Position numbers and translations under genes: made by a program. From Treponema sp. (lineage in GTDB: Bacteria; Spirochaetota; Spirochaetia; Treponematales; Breznakiellaceae), in the NCBI GenBank assembly GCA_031268245.1, contig JAIRXN010000152.1:1-28553 (forward strand): 28,553 nucleotides of DNA, written 5' to 3'. Every line of letters starts with the position of its first letter. The first letter of the stretch is position 1. The notes under the pieces are model-generated. The model did not search any database. It was not told the DNA's origin and saw only the letters and a list, made by a program, of their open reading frames with translations. This document shows, in pieces, positions 15,429-22,741 of this stretch.

Positions 15429-16745
15429 ATGAATACCGGAGAGGAGATCGTGAATCCCAATGAAAACTATCCTTCCCTTGAGGAAATTCTCGATCTTAAG
15501 CAGATGGAGTCGTTTTTCAGGCATTTTCAGGTGGTAACGGGACTGGATGTGGCTCTCTTCGATTTTTCGGGGAAGGAACTCCATGCCGTGCGGAAAGATA
15601 ATTCAGTCTGCGCCCTGGCCGGAAACTGCCGTAAATGCCGGGAATACATTGCCTACGGCGGCCTCATGTCAGGCGATCTGGGTGAACCTTATATCTGTGC
15701 ATGCGGCTGCGGGCTCATTATGTGCTTCTCTCCGGTAATGTACAATGAATACCTGGCAGGGGTTATCACCTGCGGCCCGGTTCTGCTCTGGGAGGCTGAT
15801 GAAGTGGCCGTTAGTGAATTTGCGGAAAAGATTCAGGATATGCAGATCAAGGCTGATATTCCCGAACTCCTCCGCTCGGTGGCGCCTCTGAGCTGCATCA
15901 ACATGACCAGTGCGTCCCAGCTTCTCTTTATCATGGTGAACGGCCTGACCAGGGAACATAGCGTATATCTTGACCAGCGCTCCCGGATTACAAGGCAGCA
16001 GCGGCAGATTGCGGAACTCATCATCGAAAGGAAAGAAGGAAAGAAGAAGGGCAACAGCGATACTACATACCCCAAAGAAACAGAGAAGGAGCTTATTGAA
16101 GTAGTTGAGGGAGGCAGCAGGGAACAGTCGGCCCGTATTTTCAATAAGCTTTTGGGAGAGATCTTTTCTTTTGCCGAAGGCAACATTAATACCATACGGG
16201 CGCGGCTTTTTGAACTGCTGGCTTTTTTTTCCCGTTCCGCGGTGGAGGCAGGGGCGCCGGTAGATGATATCAACAGAATCATTGGCGATGCCTATGCCAT
16301 GTTCAACGAAGATACGGATTTTGAATCCCTCTGTTTTCTTGCCGGCCGGGCCATAGACGGATTTAGTGAAACGGCATTCCGCAAGCGGCAGTTCACCCAG
16401 CGTTCCAGGCATCTTGAAAAGGCAATCGCCTGGATCGGTGTCCATTATGCCGGAAATGTCAGTCTCCGTTCCGTGGCGGGGGCTGTCTATGTAAGCGAGT
16501 ATTACCTCTCTCACCTTTTCCGGAAGGAGATGAATACTACCTTTTCGGATTATCTTTCCCGGGTGCGGATCCATAAGGCCAGGGAGATTTTAAAGAACGA
16601 CAGGGACATACGGATTCAGGAGATAATAGAACTTGTGGGTTTTAACGATCCTGCATATTTTGCAAAATCATTCAAAAAGCTTACCGGAGTGAGCCCGCGG
16701 GAATACCAGTCCTTCTTTTTTGAGGACAGGGAAAAGATGATCTGA
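15429..16745 (+). CDS. AraC-family regulator with PocR sensory domain
   Basis: 438-residue transcription regulator. Residues about 15-190 form a PocR-type ligand-binding domain (SLEEILDLKQMESFFRHFQVVTGLDVALFDFSGKE) with its cysteine-rich stretch CALAGNCRKCREY...CACGCGLIMC; such domains sense small molecules including hydrocarbon derivatives and are common in regulators of corrinoid pathways. The C-terminal 100 residues hold two AraC helix-turn-helices (SLRSVAGAVYVSEYYLSHLFRKEM and IQEIIELVGFNDPAYFAKSFKKLTGVSPREYQ). It follows the corrinoid activator by 21 nt and precedes the ABC importer, so it probably controls this block. Start uncertain: ATG 15429 has AAGGA about 12 nt away, while in-frame GTG 15450 has GAGAGG 5 nt upstream. 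Confidence 0.9.
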   Translation: MNTGEEIVNPNENYPSLEEILDLKQMESFFRHFQVVTGLDVALFDFSGKELHAVRKDNSVCALAGNCRKCREYIAYGGLMSGDLGEPYICACGCGLIMCFSPVMYNEYLAGVITCGPVLLWEADEVAVSEFAEKIQDMQIKADIPELLRSVAPLSCINMTSASQLLFIMVNGLTREHSVYLDQRSRITRQQRQIAELIIERKEGKKKGNSDTTYPKETEKELIEVVEGGSREQSARIFNKLLGEIFSFAEGNINTIRARLFELLAFFSRSAVEAGAPVDDINRIIGDAYAMFNEDTDFESLCFLAGRAIDGFSETAFRKRQFTQRSRHLEKAIAWIGVHYAGNVSLRSVAGAVYVSEYYLSHLFRKEMNTTFSDYLSRVRIHKAREILKNDRDIRIQEIIELVGFNDPAYFAKSFKKLTGVSPREYQSFFFEDREKMI

Positions 16746-16808
16746 TTCGCGGGCCTTTTGGAGGGTCCGTCACAGGGAAAGCACAGGATTCTGCCTTCTA
16801 AAACACAT

Positions 16809-16822
16809 TGAAACCGATTTCA
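16809..16822 (+). promoter_or_regulatory. LacI-family operator upstream of the sugar ABC operon
   Basis: TGAAACCGATTTCA fits the LacI/CcpA consensus TGNAANCGNTNNCA at every fixed position and has perfect TGAAA/TTTCA arms. It is centred about 75 nt upstream of the expected transcription start. With 6777-6790 it is one of two such sites in the window. Confidence 0.55.
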
Positions 16823-16855
16823 GATATGAATTTTGAAAAGATTTCCGTATTTCGT

Positions 16856-16890
16856 TTGACAACTTCGCCGGCGTCTTACATAATTTATGT
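16856..16890 (+). promoter_or_regulatory. Promoter of the ABC importer operon with overlapping dyad
   Basis: -35 TTGACA at 16856-16861, 17-nt spacer, -10 CATAAT at 16879-16884. The -10 is embedded in the perfect dyad ACATAA-T-TTATGT (16878-16890), a possible operator. Confidence 0.65.
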
Positions 16891-16895
16891 AATCA

Positions 16896-16934
16896 GAGCT
16901 TCCGTAAAACTCGCTCGGGTTTTGCAGGAAGCTC
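16896..16934 (+). repeat. 5' UTR stem-loop (repeat C, copy 2, inverted pair)
   Basis: Arms GAGCTTCC (16896-16903) and GGAAGCTC (16927-16934), extended by AAAAC (16906-16910) with GTTTT (16919-16923). It would start about 5 nt from the 5' end of the importer mRNA, whose leader is about 90 nt. No T-run follows, so it is more likely a stability or regulatory structure than a terminator. One arm matches repeats at 5083 and 24885. Confidence 0.6.
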
Positions 16935-16980
16935 ATATTACTTCCAAATAAAAAAGGAAGAAAATTTTTATGGAGGAATC

Positions 16981-18276
16981 ATGAGAAAACTCACAGTGAT
17001 TTTCTGCATCCTGCTTTGCCTCTTGAGTCTGCCGCTTTTTGCGGGCGGCAAGAAAGACGGAACACAGTCAAGCAGCGGCGCGGTAGTTTTGAACTATGCC
17101 CATTACGCCGTTGGGACGCATCTGGGCCGTCCGGCATGGGAGGCCTTTTACAAACGCTTCACCGAAAAGTACAAGGGGAAGATCGAACTCAGGATTGAGG
17201 AACTACCCAGCGATACCCTGTACATGGAAAAGATGAAGGTTCTGGCGGCTTCCAAGGAGCTTCCGGACGTGGTGGACGGCAAGAACGGTATCCGGGATGC
17301 GGCTATTGCCAATGGGCAGGCGGTTGAACTCAGCGCTTTTCTGGCGCAGGATCCGGATTTTCGAGACAAGGTGGTTGGGCCCGCCTCCATGGCGGCTAAT
17401 ACCTTCCCCGACGGCAAGGTGTACTCAATCAAGACCGACAGCCAGGTTATCGGCTATTACTACAACACCGAGATGTTCAGGAAAGCCGGCGTCAGCCCGG
17501 CAAAGACATGGGATGAATGGTTCAGCAACTGCGAGAAGCTCAAGGCTATCGGTGTCTATCCTCTGGCCCTGATGACCGGTGAGAATTCCTGGACGACCGA
17601 CCTGATCCTCTCCGCCATGGTGGCAAGCCGGAGCAAGGCCGGTGAAACTTTCATGAACACCAAATATCCCAGGACCTACCAGGTTTCGGAGATGATTGCG
17701 GGTCTTACCGACATTCAGCGTTGTCTGCAGAACTACACTACTCCTGATGCCCTGGGCGCTCTCTACGCCAATGCGGCCAACAACTTCCTTACCGAACAGG
17801 CCGCCATCATTGCCAACGGTCCCTGGATGATCGGCGATTTCAGCAATCCTGAAAAAACCAATCCCGGTTTTGACAAGAAGGTTGACTGGAGTGTGTATCC
17901 CGGCGACGGTCTTGTTACAAGTTATGCGGAAGGCAATGTGCTCTGCAGTCCTCCCGAACGCGTTGAAGCAGGCTGGACTTTCCTCAAGGAAATCTCCAAC
18001 CGGGAAACTCAGATGGACTATCTGCTTCTCACAGGCCAGCTCCCCACGGCGGTGGATCTGGAAATCACGGCGGAGATCCGGCAGAAGATGCCCCTCGTCG
18101 CCAAGCATGCCGATGCGGTGGGCAGGATGAAGTACCATGGCGACACCTTTGATGTTGTAGCGTACAATGCCGTCGTTGACGCCATTGGCCGCTACTATCC
18201 TGAACTGGCGGCCGGGAGGATTACTCCTGTCCAGATGGCGCAGCGTCTTGATGAAGCCGCCGCGGGAGCCAGGTAA
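16981..18276 (+). CDS. Extracellular solute-binding protein, family 1 (carbohydrate ABC importer)
   Basis: 431-residue binding protein that delivers substrate to the two permeases downstream. The N-terminus is a signal peptide (KLTVIFCILLCLLSLPLFA, residues 3-21) with cleavage likely before GGKKDG; no lipobox cysteine is present, so it is a periplasmic rather than lipid-anchored form. The body has family-1 features such as AYERF-like YKRFTEKYKGKIELRIEELPSD, GYYYNTEMFRKAGVSPAKTWDEWFSNCEKLKAIGVYPLAL, and NGPWMIGDF near the middle. GGAGG lies 6 nt before ATG 16981. The substrate cannot be read from sequence; family members bind oligosaccharides or glycerol-phosphate derivatives. First gene of the operon, under a TTGACA promoter with LacI-type operator. 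Confidence 0.92.
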   Translation: MRKLTVIFCILLCLLSLPLFAGGKKDGTQSSSGAVVLNYAHYAVGTHLGRPAWEAFYKRFTEKYKGKIELRIEELPSDTLYMEKMKVLAASKELPDVVDGKNGIRDAAIANGQAVELSAFLAQDPDFRDKVVGPASMAANTFPDGKVYSIKTDSQVIGYYYNTEMFRKAGVSPAKTWDEWFSNCEKLKAIGVYPLALMTGENSWTTDLILSAMVASRSKAGETFMNTKYPRTYQVSEMIAGLTDIQRCLQNYTTPDALGALYANAANNFLTEQAAIIANGPWMIGDFSNPEKTNPGFDKKVDWSVYPGDGLVTSYAEGNVLCSPPERVEAGWTFLKEISNRETQMDYLLLTGQLPTAVDLEITAEIRQKMPLVAKHADAVGRMKYHGDTFDVVAYNAVVDAIGRYYPELAAGRITPVQMAQRLDEAAAGAR

Positions 18277-18303
18277 AAAAAAGAGAGTAAAAGGGGGAAG
18301 AGT

Positions 18304-19170
18304 ATGAAAGTCAGGAAACGATGGATCGTAATTTTTTTGTTTCCGGGGACCTTGCTCTTCCTCTTTGTGTATCTGGCTTCCATAATCAATGTGGCGGGGA
18401 CTTCCTTTACCAACTGGCGCATCGCGGGGAGCATCAGTTTTAACGGTGTGGGGAACTATATCACCCTTTTTAAATCCGCCGCCTTCCATAAGGCTCTTGT
18501 CAATAACCTTATCTGGATACTTCTGCAGTCTACCGTCCATGTGGCTATCGGCATCCTCTTTGCCCTGGTAACCGCTCAGAAAAAGCTGTATGCGGATTTT
18601 TGTAAAACAGTCTTCATGCTGCCGAACATTCTCTCCAGCGCCGCGTTGGGAATGCTTTTCTACAATGTGTTTAATCCCAGCTACGGTCCGGTAAACAAGA
18701 TCATTCAGCTTTTCGGGAACAAGAATTTCAATGTAAACTGGTATGCCAATTCCGGTACCGCTTTCTTTGCCGTTACGGTAACATGGCTTCCCTTTGCCGC
18801 AATGATCGCGATACTTGCCGCTGCGGAACTTGCCGCCATTTCCGACGATGTTTTTGAAGCCGCGGTGATAGACGGGGCGACCGAACTGCAGATAAACCTT
18901 CGGATAAAGCTCCCCCTGTTAAAGAATGCAATCGGTACCGGCACCATCCTTGCCGCAACATCAATGCTGCAGAAGATGGATATTCTCATCATGACCAGCA
19001 ACGGAGGGCCGGGCATAGAGACCATGAATCTTCCCCTGCTGATATACAATACCGCCCTGCGCGACAACAACTTCGGCCTTGCCAATGCCGCAGGCGTTCT
19101 TCTTATCCTTATAGGGCTGGCCTCAATCGGGATTATCAACAGGATCTACCGGATGAGCGAAGGGGTATAG
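18304..19170 (+). CDS. Sugar ABC transporter permease, MalF/UgpA-type
   Basis: 288-residue inner-membrane permease with six predicted transmembrane segments, the first at residues 9-30 (IVIFLFPGTLLFLFVYLASII). The EAA loop that docks the ATPase reads EAAVIDGATELQINLRIKLPLL near residues 183-205. It forms a heterodimer with the next permease. GGGGGAAGAG lies just before ATG 18304; it is 27 nt after the binding-protein gene and 9 nt before the second permease gene. No ATPase gene is present in the window, so a shared MsmK-type ATPase encoded elsewhere is inferred. Confidence 0.92.
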   Translation: MKVRKRWIVIFLFPGTLLFLFVYLASIINVAGTSFTNWRIAGSISFNGVGNYITLFKSAAFHKALVNNLIWILLQSTVHVAIGILFALVTAQKKLYADFCKTVFMLPNILSSAALGMLFYNVFNPSYGPVNKIIQLFGNKNFNVNWYANSGTAFFAVTVTWLPFAAMIAILAAAELAAISDDVFEAAVIDGATELQINLRIKLPLLKNAIGTGTILAATSMLQKMDILIMTSNGGPGIETMNLPLLIYNTALRDNNFGLANAAGVLLILIGLASIGIINRIYRMSEGV

Positions 19171-19179
19171 GGGGAGACC

Positions 19180-20013
19180 ATGACGAAAAAATATTATTTT
19201 GTTGGAACGTTTTTTATCGCATTATTTTTGTTTTTAATTGTATTTATTTCCATCATGCCATTCCTGTGGGTATTGACTTCTTCTTTCAAGACAAACAGGG
19301 AGATCCTCACCTTCTCCTGGAGATTCAGTACCGGCTTCAATTTAAAGAATTACAGCAATGCTTTTAGAATCGCCCCTATTGCCCAGTATTTCAAAAACAG
19401 TATCTTTGTTACCTTTATGGGGATTGTGTTAAACCTCCTTTTTATGAGCATGGCCGCCTATGTTCTTGCCCGTACCGATTTTAGGGCAAAGAATTTTTTC
19501 AGAACCCTCTTTGCTATGGGGCTCCTCATTCCCGGCGCGGCACTGCTTCTGCCCCTCTACACGTCAATAAGGGCTATCGGCCTCTATAATAACGTGTGGG
19601 GCCTTATCATTGTGTTTACCGCATTCGGCATTCCAACTTCGGTATTTGTCATGTCAAGTTATTTTTTGACCATTCCCAAGGAGATGGAAGAGTCCGCCTA
19701 CATTGACGGAGCGGGCTTTGCGAGAACCTATTTGACAATAATACTGCCTCTGGCCCGGCCTGCCTTTGCCACTGCGGGGATCATGCAGTTTCTGCTCTGC
19801 TGGAACGAATTCCAGTTTTCCTTTACACTAACCACCGGACACGAAGCCCGTACCCTGCCCGTAGCCCTCTACTACTTCAAGAGCGCCTTTGCCAGCGATT
19901 ACGGCGCCATGTTTGCGGCGATCGTGCTGGTGTCCCTGCCCTGTATCATCATGTATATTCTACTGCAGAAACAGGTGGTATCGGGACTTGCATCAGGCTC
20001 GGTAAAAGGCTAA
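19180..20013 (+). CDS. Sugar ABC transporter permease, MalG/UgpE-type
   Basis: 277-residue inner-membrane partner of the preceding permease. Six predicted transmembrane segments, beginning with FVGTFFIALFLFLIVFISIMPF, and the typical SSFKTNREIL after the first. The EAA loop is ESAYIDGAGFARTYLTIILPLA near residues 169-191. The C-terminus (QKQVVSGLASGSVKG) is the standard ending of this family. GGGGGAGA lies 3-4 nt before ATG 19180. The methyltransferase-like gene follows after 45 nt and is likely cotranscribed. Confidence 0.92.
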   Translation: MTKKYYFVGTFFIALFLFLIVFISIMPFLWVLTSSFKTNREILTFSWRFSTGFNLKNYSNAFRIAPIAQYFKNSIFVTFMGIVLNLLFMSMAAYVLARTDFRAKNFFRTLFAMGLLIPGAALLLPLYTSIRAIGLYNNVWGLIIVFTAFGIPTSVFVMSSYFLTIPKEMEESAYIDGAGFARTYLTIILPLARPAFATAGIMQFLLCWNEFQFSFTLTTGHEARTLPVALYYFKSAFASDYGAMFAAIVLVSLPCIIMYILLQKQVVSGLASGSVKG

Positions 20014-20058
20014 ACTTTCCCGTCAAGGAACGCGTGAATTTAAAGGAGAGTTTATCAC

Positions 20059-21117
20059 ATGACCAGCAAAGAACGTTTTACCCGTATGTTTGAACACCGG
20101 GAGGCCGACAGAGTTCCCATCATCGATCAGCCCTGGCAGGGTACTCTGATGCGCTGGAAGAAGGAAGGAATGCCCGGCGATGCGGACTGGCGTGATTTTT
20201 TCCAGGTCGATAAACTGGAGATGATCTCTGTAGATAACAGTCCCTGCTTTGAAGAAAAAAATCTTGAAGAAACAGACGAATTTATTATCAGTACTACTAA
20301 ATGGGGGGTTACCCTCAAAAATTTCAAGGTACCCGATTCAACGCCTGAATTTCTTGATTACAAAGTAAACAATCCCGAAGCCTGGGAGAAGGCGAAGGCC
20401 CGGATGAAACCAAGCCGTGACCGGATCGACTGGGATTTTTTGAAAGAAAACTATCCGGTCTGGCAGAAGGAAGGCCGCTGGATCGAAGGACTCTTCTGGT
20501 TCGGCTTTGACGTGCTTCACTCGTGGATGGCCGGTACCGAGACGATCCTAATCGCTCTGCTGGAGGAGCCTGAATGGGTTTCCGACATGTTCAATACCTT
20601 TCTTGACACATCAATAGCCCTCTTTGACATGGTGTGGGACGAAGGCTATCATTTTGACAGCATCTTCTGGTACGATGACATGGGTTACAAGAATACTACC
20701 TTTTTTTCAAATGATGTTTATGCGGAACTTCTGCAGCCTGTTCACAAGCGGGCCATCGACTGGGCCCACAACCGGGGAATCAAGGCGCACCTTCACTCCT
20801 GCGGGGATGTGATGACGAGGGTGCCGCAGTTGGTGGAAATCGGACTTGATGCCCTTAACCCTATTGAGATTAAGGCGGGCATGGATCTTAAGGCCTTAAA
20901 GCGGGACTACGGCGGCCGCCTGGTTTTCCACGGCGGAGCCGATGCCCTGTATCTGGACAAACCTGAAAAGATCCTTCCCTACATCGCGGAAACCCTGCCG
21001 CTTGTAAAGGAAAACGGCGGTTATATCTTTTCTTCAGATCACTCCATTCCCAACACGGTGAGTCTTGAGACCTACAGGCAGGTGGTGGCGGCAGTAAAGG
21101 AGTACGGGGCATATTAG
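20059..21117 (+). CDS. Uroporphyrinogen decarboxylase-family protein (methyltransferase-like)
   Basis: 352-residue (beta/alpha)8 protein of the URO-D superfamily, which includes haem-pathway decarboxylases and MtaA-type methyltransferases acting on methyl-corrinoids. It begins MTSKERFTRMFEHREADRVPI, the usual family start. The zinc-type motif H-x-C is present (His246, Cys248 in HLHSCGD), but the third ligand position near the end reads SSDHSIP (325-331) instead of a cysteine; this variant is common in family members next to sugar genes. It is therefore more likely a methyl- or related transferase than a true HemE. AAAGGAGAG precedes ATG 20059 by 8 nt. Location at the end of the importer operon, downstream of a corrinoid activator and PocR regulator, supports a corrinoid link. 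Exact substrate unknown. Confidence 0.82.
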   Translation: MTSKERFTRMFEHREADRVPIIDQPWQGTLMRWKKEGMPGDADWRDFFQVDKLEMISVDNSPCFEEKNLEETDEFIISTTKWGVTLKNFKVPDSTPEFLDYKVNNPEAWEKAKARMKPSRDRIDWDFLKENYPVWQKEGRWIEGLFWFGFDVLHSWMAGTETILIALLEEPEWVSDMFNTFLDTSIALFDMVWDEGYHFDSIFWYDDMGYKNTTFFSNDVYAELLQPVHKRAIDWAHNRGIKAHLHSCGDVMTRVPQLVEIGLDALNPIEIKAGMDLKALKRDYGGRLVFHGGADALYLDKPEKILPYIAETLPLVKENGGYIFSSDHSIPNTVSLETYRQVVAAVKEYGAY

Positions 21118-21154
21118 ACTTGTTTAGTAACCTGTTGGCTATTAAACAAGTCTA
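21115..21154. repeat. Palindromic element B, copy 2
   Basis: Hairpin with perfect 12-bp arms TAGACTTGTTTA (21115-21126) and TAAACAAGTCTA (21143-21154), continuing inward to an 18-position stem with one wobble and one mismatch, loop TGTT. The UroD-family stop codon TAG is the first triplet of the stem. Same family as 9358-9393. Confidence 0.75.
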
Positions 21155-21162
21155 TTGACCGA

Positions 21163-21189
21163 AAAGCGGGACGCCGGGCAATTGTCCCG
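21163..21189 (-). terminator. Possible terminator of the PNPOx-like gene
   Basis: On the minus strand, stem CGGGAC/GTCCCG (21184-21189 with 21167-21172) is followed by CTTTTC. The T-run is short, so this is a moderate call. Confidence 0.4.
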
Positions 21190-21193
21190 GAAT

Positions 21194-21586
21194 TCAGAAT
21201 TTGATCACCTTTGGTTCTCCCCCAAAAGAAAAGATGCTCGCCGTTGCGTTTTTGAGGTAAAATACCTGGGTATTGCCGTCATCGGCGGCATAGCTTTTCT
21301 TTAAATCGGGATACGCGTCCAGCATGTTCTGCCGCGCTTCGATCCGGTCATCCTCAATTGCCTGGGCTTCGATACGGATCCATCTGTCTTCGAACATTGC
21401 GCCGATCTCAATCCTGGGGTTGGCCTTTATCTGCTTTGAAACATTCTTTACTTTACCGGTCTGGAAATAAAGCTTGTTCTCGAAAATATTCGCCGTGCCG
21501 AAGGGGCGAACTCTGGGCTGATCTCCATCAACCGTTGCGAGATAGTAAGCCCCGCTCTTTTTAAGAAAATCATAAACTTCCTGCAT
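21194..21586 (-). CDS. Pyridoxamine 5'-phosphate oxidase-like flavin-binding protein
   Basis: 130-residue protein of the split-barrel flavin-binding superfamily. Strands typical of it are GAYYLATVDGDQPRVRPFGTANIFENKLYFQTGKVKNVSKQIKANPRIEIGA, in which R/P..G and the T/K/N positions usually contact FMN phosphate, followed by WIRIEAQAIEDD and a C-terminal FYLKNATASIFSFGGEPKVIKF. Small members of this family act as flavin- or F420-dependent reductases or as flavin sensors in anaerobes; the reaction here is unknown. AAGGAGA stands 7 nt upstream of ATG 21586 and a minus-strand TATACT (21614-21609) upstream is a plausible -10. It lies just downstream of a carboxylesterase remnant and seems transcribed alone. 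Confidence 0.85.
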   Translation of the reverse strand: MQEVYDFLKKSGAYYLATVDGDQPRVRPFGTANIFENKLYFQTGKVKNVSKQIKANPRIEIGAMFEDRWIRIEAQAIEDDRIEARQNMLDAYPDLKKSYAADDGNTQVFYLKNATASIFSFGGEPKVIKF

Positions 21587-21707
21587 TGATTATCTCCTTA
21601 TGGAACACAGTATAACCTAAGGCCAATTTAAAATGAAGATACCCAGGAGCAAGCCGGGTATGAACCCAGGACTGCGAATCAAACGGGGTTGTTCCGAAAC
21701 CGGCCGG

Positions 21708-21959
21708 TTGGTAAATTTTGCCGTTGGTTAACGTGGAGGATATCAGAGCCTGAACACTCATGGCTCCGGCGGACTGACCGAATGCCGTAACCCTGCCGGG
21801 ATCTCCGCCGAAGGCCGCGATGTTTTCCTGAACCCATGCGGCGATACAATCGTAAAGGCCGTAATTTCCCGAACCGTTCCCCTCGGCGGAAAGCCAGGGA
21901 TGGGCGAGAAAACCCATTGCCCCCAGACGATATTCCACCGTAACCAGTATCACTCCCCA
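21708..21959 (-). pseudogene. Type-B carboxylesterase remnant
   Basis: About 84 codons clearly derived from a type-B carboxylesterase (PnbA-like): VILVTVEYRLGAMGFLAHP, then NYGLYDCIAAWVQENIAAFGGDPGRVTAFGQSAGAMSVQALISSTLTNG, including the nucleophile elbow GQSAG. Intact enzymes are about 500 residues. Here the frame meets a stop just upstream (about 21975), so the N-terminal hundred residues including the oxyanion region are missing. Homology ends after TNGKIYQ; the remaining open frame to 21570 is unrelated sequence that runs into the PNPOx-like start. The acid and histidine of the triad are absent, so it cannot be active. It is a decayed gene, truncated on both sides. Confidence 0.82.
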
Positions 21960-22059
21960 TAGTTGGTTTCAACCTGATGTAATCCCATAAAACCTTCCTG
22001 TTCCATAGTATTCCCGGCTGTTTAAAGTTACAATAGGGCGGGGTTCTTCACGCGCTTCA

Positions 22060-22087
22060 TTGACTTTGCTATCCTCTCCGGTATAAT
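22060..22087 (+). promoter_or_regulatory. Promoter of the GrpE-Hsp70-J operon
   Basis: -35 TTGACT at 22060-22065, 16-nt spacer, consensus -10 TATAAT at 22082-22087. It is of the housekeeping type; no CIRCE element (TTAGCACTC-N9-GAGTGCTAA) is visible nearby. The preceding stretch 21960-22059 shows no other feature. Confidence 0.75.
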
Positions 22088-22122
22088 GGATCCGTCTATA
22101 AATATTTTTGCGGAGAAAACCG

Positions 22123-22680
22123 GTGAATTTTGAAGCGGAACTGGAAAAGTTGCTGGCTCAGGAAGGGGAGCCGCTGTCCGCCTCCGCCCTGGCGGAACTT
22201 GCGGCGGCGGAGCGGGAACTTTTCACGGAGATGAATAAAAAGAATGCCGATCTTTCCCTGCAGCTTGAAGAGATCTACGATCTGGTAAAAGCAGGGGACA
22301 CCCGTATCCTGCAGGAGGCTTTGGAAACCGAAAAAAACCGGGCCGGGCAATTGGCCGCTGCAGTGGTGGGGCTTTGCGATATTTTGGAGGATTTCTGCGC
22401 CTATGCCCGGCAAAGCGGCAGCGGGGATCTGGAACACCAGGCGCGTTTGCTGTGGAAGAACTCAGGTACGGTACTGGAAGGCTGCGGGATTACCCGTCTG
22501 GGCGAGGAGGGAGAGTGCCTGGATCCGGCTATTCATAGGGTTCAGGCGGCTGTCCCATCGGAGTTTCCCAGGGAACATGTGACGCAGGTGCTTCAGAGCG
22601 GTTACCGTTATCTGGGAGACGTTACGCGCCGGGCTGTTGTTGTGGTTAGTTCAGGAAACTCTGTTTCCTGTTCGGTTTGA
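22123..22680 (+). CDS. Divergent GrpE-like nucleotide exchange factor
   Basis: 185-residue protein, first gene of the chaperone operon. The N-terminal half is helical and charged (FEAELEKLLAQEGE, AAAERELFTEMNKKNADLSLQLEEIYDLV), fitting the long GrpE coiled coil. The C-terminal half has the GrpE pattern: AIHRVQAAVPSEFPREHVTQVLQSGYRYLGDVTRRAVVVVSSG, matching the conserved V..VLQ.GY...VIRPA.V.V of GrpE. It would promote ADP release from the Hsp70 encoded 61 nt downstream. GTG 22123 is chosen, with GGAG 7 nt upstream; a TTG at 22108 is possible but sits before that site. Sequence is far from housekeeping GrpE, so annotation pipelines may call it hypothetical. Not proven to be an exchange factor. 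Confidence 0.75.
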   Translation: MNFEAELEKLLAQEGEPLSASALAELAAAERELFTEMNKKNADLSLQLEEIYDLVKAGDTRILQEALETEKNRAGQLAAAVVGLCDILEDFCAYARQSGSGDLEHQARLLWKNSGTVLEGCGITRLGEEGECLDPAIHRVQAAVPSEFPREHVTQVLQSGYRYLGDVTRRAVVVVSSGNSVSCSV

Positions 22681-22741
22681 TTCGGCCGCAGGAAGGCAGA
22701 GTATATAAGGGCCGGAGAAGCCCGGCCAGGAGGGAACGGTA

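Noticed and set aside
16896..16934. 5' UTR hairpin considered as a riboswitch or attenuator terminator
   Set aside because: No poly-T tract and no match to a riboswitch core (including cobalamin) that I can recognise, so only a stem-loop is claimed.
17425..18540. 371-codon open frame on the minus strand
   Set aside because: Antisense to the solute-binding protein and first permease genes; its product shows no known motif.
20059..21117. Annotation as haem-pathway HemE
   Set aside because: The protein has the H-x-C zinc motif, and the context is a sugar importer plus corrinoid genes, with no other tetrapyrrole genes nearby.
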